NCBI GenBank assembly: GCA_963815965.1
Contig: CAWFIT010000001.1
Location: 558,001-622,000, forward strand
DNA length: 64,000 nucleotides
DNA from: DASVFB01 sp963815965
GTDB lineage: Bacteria; Actinomycetota; Thermoleophilia; Gaiellales; Gaiellaceae
Reading direction: 5' to 3'
The position numbers were made by a program, and so were the translations under genes. The stretch's first letter is position 1. The number at the start of each line of letters is the position of its first letter. Shown here one piece after another: positions 60,158 through 64,000 of this stretch. Below the pieces are notes generated by a model. It did not search any database. It saw only the letters and a program-made list of their open reading frames with translations, and had not been told where the DNA came from.

Positions 60158-61894
60158 ATGGACACAGCAACGCGCATCGCCGACACGCTGCTGGACGGAT
60201 TCGACCGGCACTACAGCCTGTTCCGCGCGACGAGCGCATGCGCGAAGGACGCGTTCGACGCCGGCGACTGGCCCGGCGTGCAGCGCCTCGTCAAGGAGCG
60301 CATCCGCTTCTATGACGAGCGAGTCGTCGAATACGTCGAGCGCCTCTCCGCCTTCGCGGCCGACGCGGGAGACGAGGCATGGCAGCAGGCGAAGCTGCTC
60401 TACGTCGGGCGGCTCATCGACCACAAGCGGCCGGAGCTCGCGGAGACGTTCTTCAACTCGGTGACGACGCGCGTGCTGCGCCACACGTACGTCCACGACG
60501 ACCTGATGTTCATGCGCGCCGCCGTCTCGACCGAGTACATCCCGTCCGACCCGCCGTCGTATCGGAGCTACTACCCGCACGAGCGCGGGCTCCGCGCGAC
60601 GTTCGTCGAGATCTTTCGCGATGTCGGCTGGAGCCGCCCGTTCGTCGACCTCGAGCGGGACATCGACTGCGTGATGCGGGCGATTCCCGAGCCGCGTCCG
60701 GAGCCGAACTTCCAGGTGCAGGTTCTCGGCTCGGCGCTTTACCGCAACAAGGCCGCCTACGTCGTCGGGAAGATCGTCAACGGCCACGAGGAGACGGCTT
60801 TCGTCGTCCCCGTTCTGCACGACCGGGACGGATGCCTGATGCTCGACACGATCCTGCTCGATCAGCAGAGCATCGACGTGCTCTTCTCGCTCTCGCGCGC
60901 GTACTTCCTCGTCGACATGGACGTGCCGTCCGGCTACGTCGAGTTCCTGCAGACCATCGTTCCGGCGCGGCCGCGCTCGGAGCTCTACACGGCGCTAGGC
61001 CTCGCCGGACAAGGCAAAACACTCTTCTTCCGCGACCTGCGGCACCACCTGCACCACTCGGACGACCTCTTCGTCGAGGCGCCCGGGACGCGCGGGCTCG
61101 TGATGCACGTCTTCAACCTGCCGTCGTACCCGTACGTCTTCAAGGTGATCCGCGACGTCTTCGGGCGGCCGAAGAACACCGACCGGGCGACGGTGATGAG
61201 CAAGTTCCGCCTCGTCCGAGAGGTCGATCGCGTTGGCCGGATGGCCCACACCATCGAGTTCACGAACCTCGCGCTTCCGCTCGCGCGCTTTGCGCCCGAG
61301 CTGCTCGAACAGCTCGAGGAGCTCGCTCCATCGGCGATCCTGATCGACGGCGAGAACCTCATCGTCAGGCACTGCTACGTCGAGCGGCGGCAAACGCCGC
61401 TCAACCTGTACCTCGCGTCGGCGACGCCGGAGCAGGTCGATTACGTCGTCCGCGAGTACGGCGACGCGATCCGCGAGCTGGCGATCGCGAACGTCTTTCC
61501 CGGCGATCTCATCTGGCGCAACTTCGGCCTGACGCGCTACGGGCGCGTGCTCTTCTACGACTACGACGAGGTCGAGTACCTCACGGACTGCGTCTTCCGC
61601 GCGATTCCGCCGGCACCCAACCCTGAAGCCGAGCTCTCGGACGACGTCTGGCACGCGGTCGGCCCGTACGACGTCTTCCCGGAGGAGTTCGAGCCGTTCC
61701 TGCTCGGCGACGAGCGCGTGCGTGAGGCGTTCCTACGGCACAACGCGGACTTGCTGCGGCCCGAGTTCTGGCAGGAGTCGCAGCGACGCGTCGCCGCCGG
61801 CGAGATGGTGGACTTCTTCCCGTACCCGGAGGACGTGCGGTTTCGCCGACTCTACGACGAGCCCTCCGAGAACGCTGTACGCGCCGCCGGTTAG
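60158..61894 (+). CDS. aceK: isocitrate dehydrogenase kinase/phosphatase AceK
   Basis: 578 residues, full length for AceK, which phosphorylates and dephosphorylates isocitrate dehydrogenase to switch carbon between the TCA cycle and glyoxylate bypass. The key kinase residues align with a constant offset of 7 to E. coli: K329 (PYVFKVIRD), D450 and N455 (GDLIWRNFG), D468 and D470 (FYDYDEVEYLTDC). The conserved GQGKTLFFRDLRHHLHHSDD and DRVGRMAHTIEFTNLALP segments confirm the family. It lies 12 bp from the divergent cyclase/regulator gene and next to icd. AceK is best known from proteobacteria. Confidence 0.95.
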   Translation: MDTATRIADTLLDGFDRHYSLFRATSACAKDAFDAGDWPGVQRLVKERIRFYDERVVEYVERLSAFAADAGDEAWQQAKLLYVGRLIDHKRPELAETFFNSVTTRVLRHTYVHDDLMFMRAAVSTEYIPSDPPSYRSYYPHERGLRATFVEIFRDVGWSRPFVDLERDIDCVMRAIPEPRPEPNFQVQVLGSALYRNKAAYVVGKIVNGHEETAFVVPVLHDRDGCLMLDTILLDQQSIDVLFSLSRAYFLVDMDVPSGYVEFLQTIVPARPRSELYTALGLAGQGKTLFFRDLRHHLHHSDDLFVEAPGTRGLVMHVFNLPSYPYVFKVIRDVFGRPKNTDRATVMSKFRLVREVDRVGRMAHTIEFTNLALPLARFAPELLEQLEELAPSAILIDGENLIVRHCYVERRQTPLNLYLASATPEQVDYVVREYGDAIRELAIANVFPGDLIWRNFGLTRYGRVLFYDYDEVEYLTDCVFRAIPPAPNPEAELSDDVWHAVGPYDVFPEEFEPFLLGDERVREAFLRHNADLLRPEFWQESQRRVAAGEMVDFFPYPEDVRFRRLYDEPSENAVRAAG

Positions 61895-61935
61895 ACGGGC
61901 GGCGCGGCCTTCACAACAGCGGTACCGTCTCGCGG

Positions 61936-63156
61936 GTGGCCGTCGTCGTCCAGAAATACGGCGGCACCTCGGTCGCCGGGCCGGAGCGGATCAGGCGCGT
62001 TGCCGAGCGTGTCGTTTCGACAGCGGGTGAAGGGTCGCAGGTGTGCGTCGTCGTTTCGGCTATGGGCGACACGACGGACGAGCTGCTTCACCTCGCGACG
62101 GAGATCTCCGCGAGCCCGCATCCGCGCGAGCGCGACATGCTGCTCACCGCAGGCGAGCAGATCTCGATCGCGCTGCTGTCCATGGCGATCAACGACCTCG
62201 GGCGCGAGGCCGTCTCGTTCACCGGCATGCAGGCCGGCATCGTCACCGACACCGAGCATGGGCGCGCGCGCATCGTCGCGATGCGTTCCGACCGAGTCCG
62301 CGACGCACTCGACGCAGGACGCATTGCGATCGTCGCGGGCTTTCAGGGCGTGTCGACGACGCTCGACGTGACGACACTGGGACGAGGCGGCTCGGACACG
62401 ACGGCCGTCGCGCTCGCCGCCGCTCTCGACGCCGACATGTGCGAGATCTACACCGACGTCGAGGGCGTGTTCACGGCCGACCCTCGGGTCATCCCCGACG
62501 CGCGCAAGCTCGACACGGTGACGTACGAGGAGATGCTCGACCTCGCCGCCTGCGGCGCCAAGGTCTTGATGCTCCGCGCGGTCGAGTACGCTCGCAACCA
62601 TGGAGTGCCGTTGCACGTGCGGTCGACGTTCTCGGACGCCGAGGGCACGCGCGTCGTGAACGAGGAGGTCGGTCTCGAGCGAGCGATCATCTCCGGCATC
62701 GCGCACGACACATCGGAGGCGAAGGCGACAATCCTCGGCGTGCCGGACCGGCCCGGCATCGCGGCGCGCGTCTTCCGTCCGCTCGCAGACGCCGGCGTGA
62801 ACGTCGACATGATCGTGCAGAACGTCTCCGCGGAAGGGCACACGGACATCTCGTTCACGCTGCCGAAGGAGGATCTGGCGAATGCGGAGCGGATCCTCGG
62901 CGAGGTCGCCCGCGAGGTCGACGCGACCGGCTTCACGTGCGATCCGGACATCGCGAAGGTCTCGCTGATCGGGGCGGGGATGAAGAGCCATCCCGGCGTC
63001 GCGGCCGACATGTTCGACGCGCTCGCGGAGTCGGGGGTGAACATCGAGATCATCTCGACGTCGTCGATCCGAGTCTCCTGCGTCGTGCGCGCCGGCGACG
63101 TCGAGCGCGCGATCCGCGTCTTGCACGACCGTTTCGGGCTCGCCGAGGAGTCTTGA
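61936..63156 (+). CDS. lysC: aspartate kinase
   Basis: 406 residues, catalysing the first step of lysine, threonine and methionine synthesis. The kinase domain begins VVVQKYGGTSVAGPERI and includes TLGRGGSDTTAVALAAAL and EIYTDVEGVFTADPR. Two ACT domains (ATILGVPDRPGIAARVF and AKVSLIGAGMKSHPGVAADM) follow and should give feedback control by lysine or threonine. It starts with GTG at 61936 and shares TGATG with the homoserine dehydrogenase start. Confidence 0.95.
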   Translation: MAVVVQKYGGTSVAGPERIRRVAERVVSTAGEGSQVCVVVSAMGDTTDELLHLATEISASPHPRERDMLLTAGEQISIALLSMAINDLGREAVSFTGMQAGIVTDTEHGRARIVAMRSDRVRDALDAGRIAIVAGFQGVSTTLDVTTLGRGGSDTTAVALAAALDADMCEIYTDVEGVFTADPRVIPDARKLDTVTYEEMLDLAACGAKVLMLRAVEYARNHGVPLHVRSTFSDAEGTRVVNEEVGLERAIISGIAHDTSEAKATILGVPDRPGIAARVFRPLADAGVNVDMIVQNVSAEGHTDISFTLPKEDLANAERILGEVAREVDATGFTCDPDIAKVSLIGAGMKSHPGVAADMFDALAESGVNIEIISTSSIRVSCVVRAGDVERAIRVLHDRFGLAEES

Positions 63157-64000
63157 TGGCCGTCGACGTCCCCGTTGCGCTGCTCGGTTACGGCAACGTC
63201 GGCGGCGCCGTCGCGCGACTGCTCGCGGAGAGCGCCGACGACATCGAGCGCGCCACCGGACACCGGCTCCGGATCGTCAAGGCGCTCGTGCGCGATCCGG
63301 AGCGCGAGCGTGAGCACGTACCCGACAACGGCGTCCTGACCACCGACTTCGCGTCGATCCGCGACGACCCGGAGATCGGCCTCGTCGCCGAGCTGATGGG
63401 AGGCCTGGAGCCGGCCGGCGAGTACGTCCTCGACCTCCTACGCGCCGGCAAGCCGGTCGTCTCCGCGAACAAGCAACTCGTCGCCAGGCGCGGCGCCGAG
63501 CTGTTCGCGACCGCGTCCGAGAGCGGCGTCCAGCTTCGCTTCGAAGCGTCGGTGTGCGCGGCGATCCCCGTGATCAAGGTGCTGCGCGAGTCCCTCGTCG
63601 CGACCAACGTCCACCGCGTCCTCGGGATCGTCAACGGAACGACGAACTTCATCCTCTCGCAGATGGAGCAGGGAGACGAGTACGAGGAAGCGCTCGCGGA
63701 GGCGCAGCGGCTCGGCTTCGCGGAGCCGGATCCGACCGAAGACGTGAACGGCGCCGACGCGGCGGCGAAGATGGCGATCCTGGCGACGGTCGCGTTCGGG
63801 TCGCGCACGACGCTCGACGACGTCGAGTTCGACGGGATCGAGCGCATCACGCAGGAGCACGTGCGTGCCGCGCGCGAGATGGAGATGACCGTGCGCCTCG
63901 TCGGCTCGGCGACACTCGTCGACGACAAGCTCGACGTGCGGGTGCAGCCGTCGCTCGTCGACCGCCATCACCCGCTCGCCGCGGTCGAAGGCCCCTTCAA
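63156..64000 (+). CDS. hom: homoserine dehydrogenase, 3' end outside the window
   Basis: 281 residues visible. The NAD(P) site is VALLGYGNVGGAVARLL, PVVSANKQLVARRG carries the catalytic-region lysine, and VLGIVNGTTNFILSQME, then DPTEDVNGADAAAKMAIL, are family signatures. The ATG shares one base with the aspartate kinase stop, so both enzymes of the aspartate pathway are made together. A C-terminal ACT domain would lie beyond the edge. Confidence 0.95.
   Translation, partial: MAVDVPVALLGYGNVGGAVARLLAESADDIERATGHRLRIVKALVRDPEREREHVPDNGVLTTDFASIRDDPEIGLVAELMGGLEPAGEYVLDLLRAGKPVVSANKQLVARRGAELFATASESGVQLRFEASVCAAIPVIKVLRESLVATNVHRVLGIVNGTTNFILSQMEQGDEYEEALAEAQRLGFAEPDPTEDVNGADAAAKMAILATVAFGSRTTLDDVEFDGIERITQEHVRAAREMEMTVRLVGSATLVDDKLDVRVQPSLVDRHHPLAAVEGPF

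Noticed and set aside
1..64000. CRISPR array, toxin-antitoxin, restriction or phage modules
   Set aside because: No spaced direct repeats, cas, nuclease, capsid or recombinase genes were recognised.

Overview
The window reads as GC-rich chromosomal DNA from an actinobacterium, many of whose genes start with GTG. I infer a soil lineage near Thermoleophilia (Gaiellales or Solirubrobacterales). The basis is an actinobacterial-type glycogen synthase, a BTAD/AfsR-type regulator, an F420-linked NADP oxidoreductase family member and small conserved actinobacterial proteins. No rRNA or marker gene confirms the lineage. Genes are densely packed, often with 4-nt GTGA/ATGA overlaps, and no gene-free stretch reaches 300 bp. 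The longest gaps, about 230 bp at 28122-28350 and 40525-40754, hold nothing I recognise.

Layout. 1-11 kb: an ECF sigma factor (cut by the left edge), a disulfide oxidoreductase, a dienelactone hydrolase, an HtrA protease, a PLP enzyme, a formyltransferase, aconitase and a histidine kinase/response regulator pair. 11-16 kb: a 169-bp inverted-repeat element, then a minus-strand operon of zinc alcohol dehydrogenase, GNAT/acyl-CoA synthetase fusion, rhodanese and cupin. 16-20 kb: a GerMN lipoprotein and a TPP riboswitch ahead of a CytX-like permease, a PfkB kinase and a BNR-repeat protein. 20-34 kb: a membrane-anchored NirK-like copper enzyme, PhzF, SixA, an ABC-2 exporter, an ATP-grasp ligase, glycogen synthase, a class III aminotransferase, a hydroxyacid dehydrogenase, several membrane proteins and a DyP peroxidase. 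34-41 kb: a looser patch of VOC, methyltransferase, acetyltransferase and hypothetical genes with gene remnants around a tRNA-Arg(CCU). 41-50 kb: cupredoxin, membrane, cyclic-nucleotide-binding-fold and BNR proteins, TrpB2, NagA and a 923-aa BTAD/ATPase/TPR regulator. 50-64 kb: a cupin, a GT87-like protein, an ABC exporter operon with isocitrate dehydrogenase, a cyclase/response-regulator fusion, AceK, aspartate kinase and homoserine dehydrogenase (cut by the right edge).

The most notable locus is 57.7-61.9 kb. An E. coli-type NADP isocitrate dehydrogenase that keeps the phosphoacceptor serine lies 10 nt downstream of a gene fusing a class III cyclase domain to a NarL-type response regulator. 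That fusion gene diverges by 12 nt from aceK, which encodes the kinase/phosphatase acting on isocitrate dehydrogenase. Substrate, modifying enzyme and a candidate sensor-regulator therefore sit together.

A caution on sequence quality. At least seven genes (aconitase with three sites, a GerMN lipoprotein, a hydroxyacid dehydrogenase, an F420-type reductase, an FtsX-like permease, isocitrate dehydrogenase and an alpha/beta hydrolase remnant) are broken by indels. For all but the hydrolase remnant, changing one base per site restores the family sequence. Most are probably assembly or sequencing errors rather than true pseudogenes.
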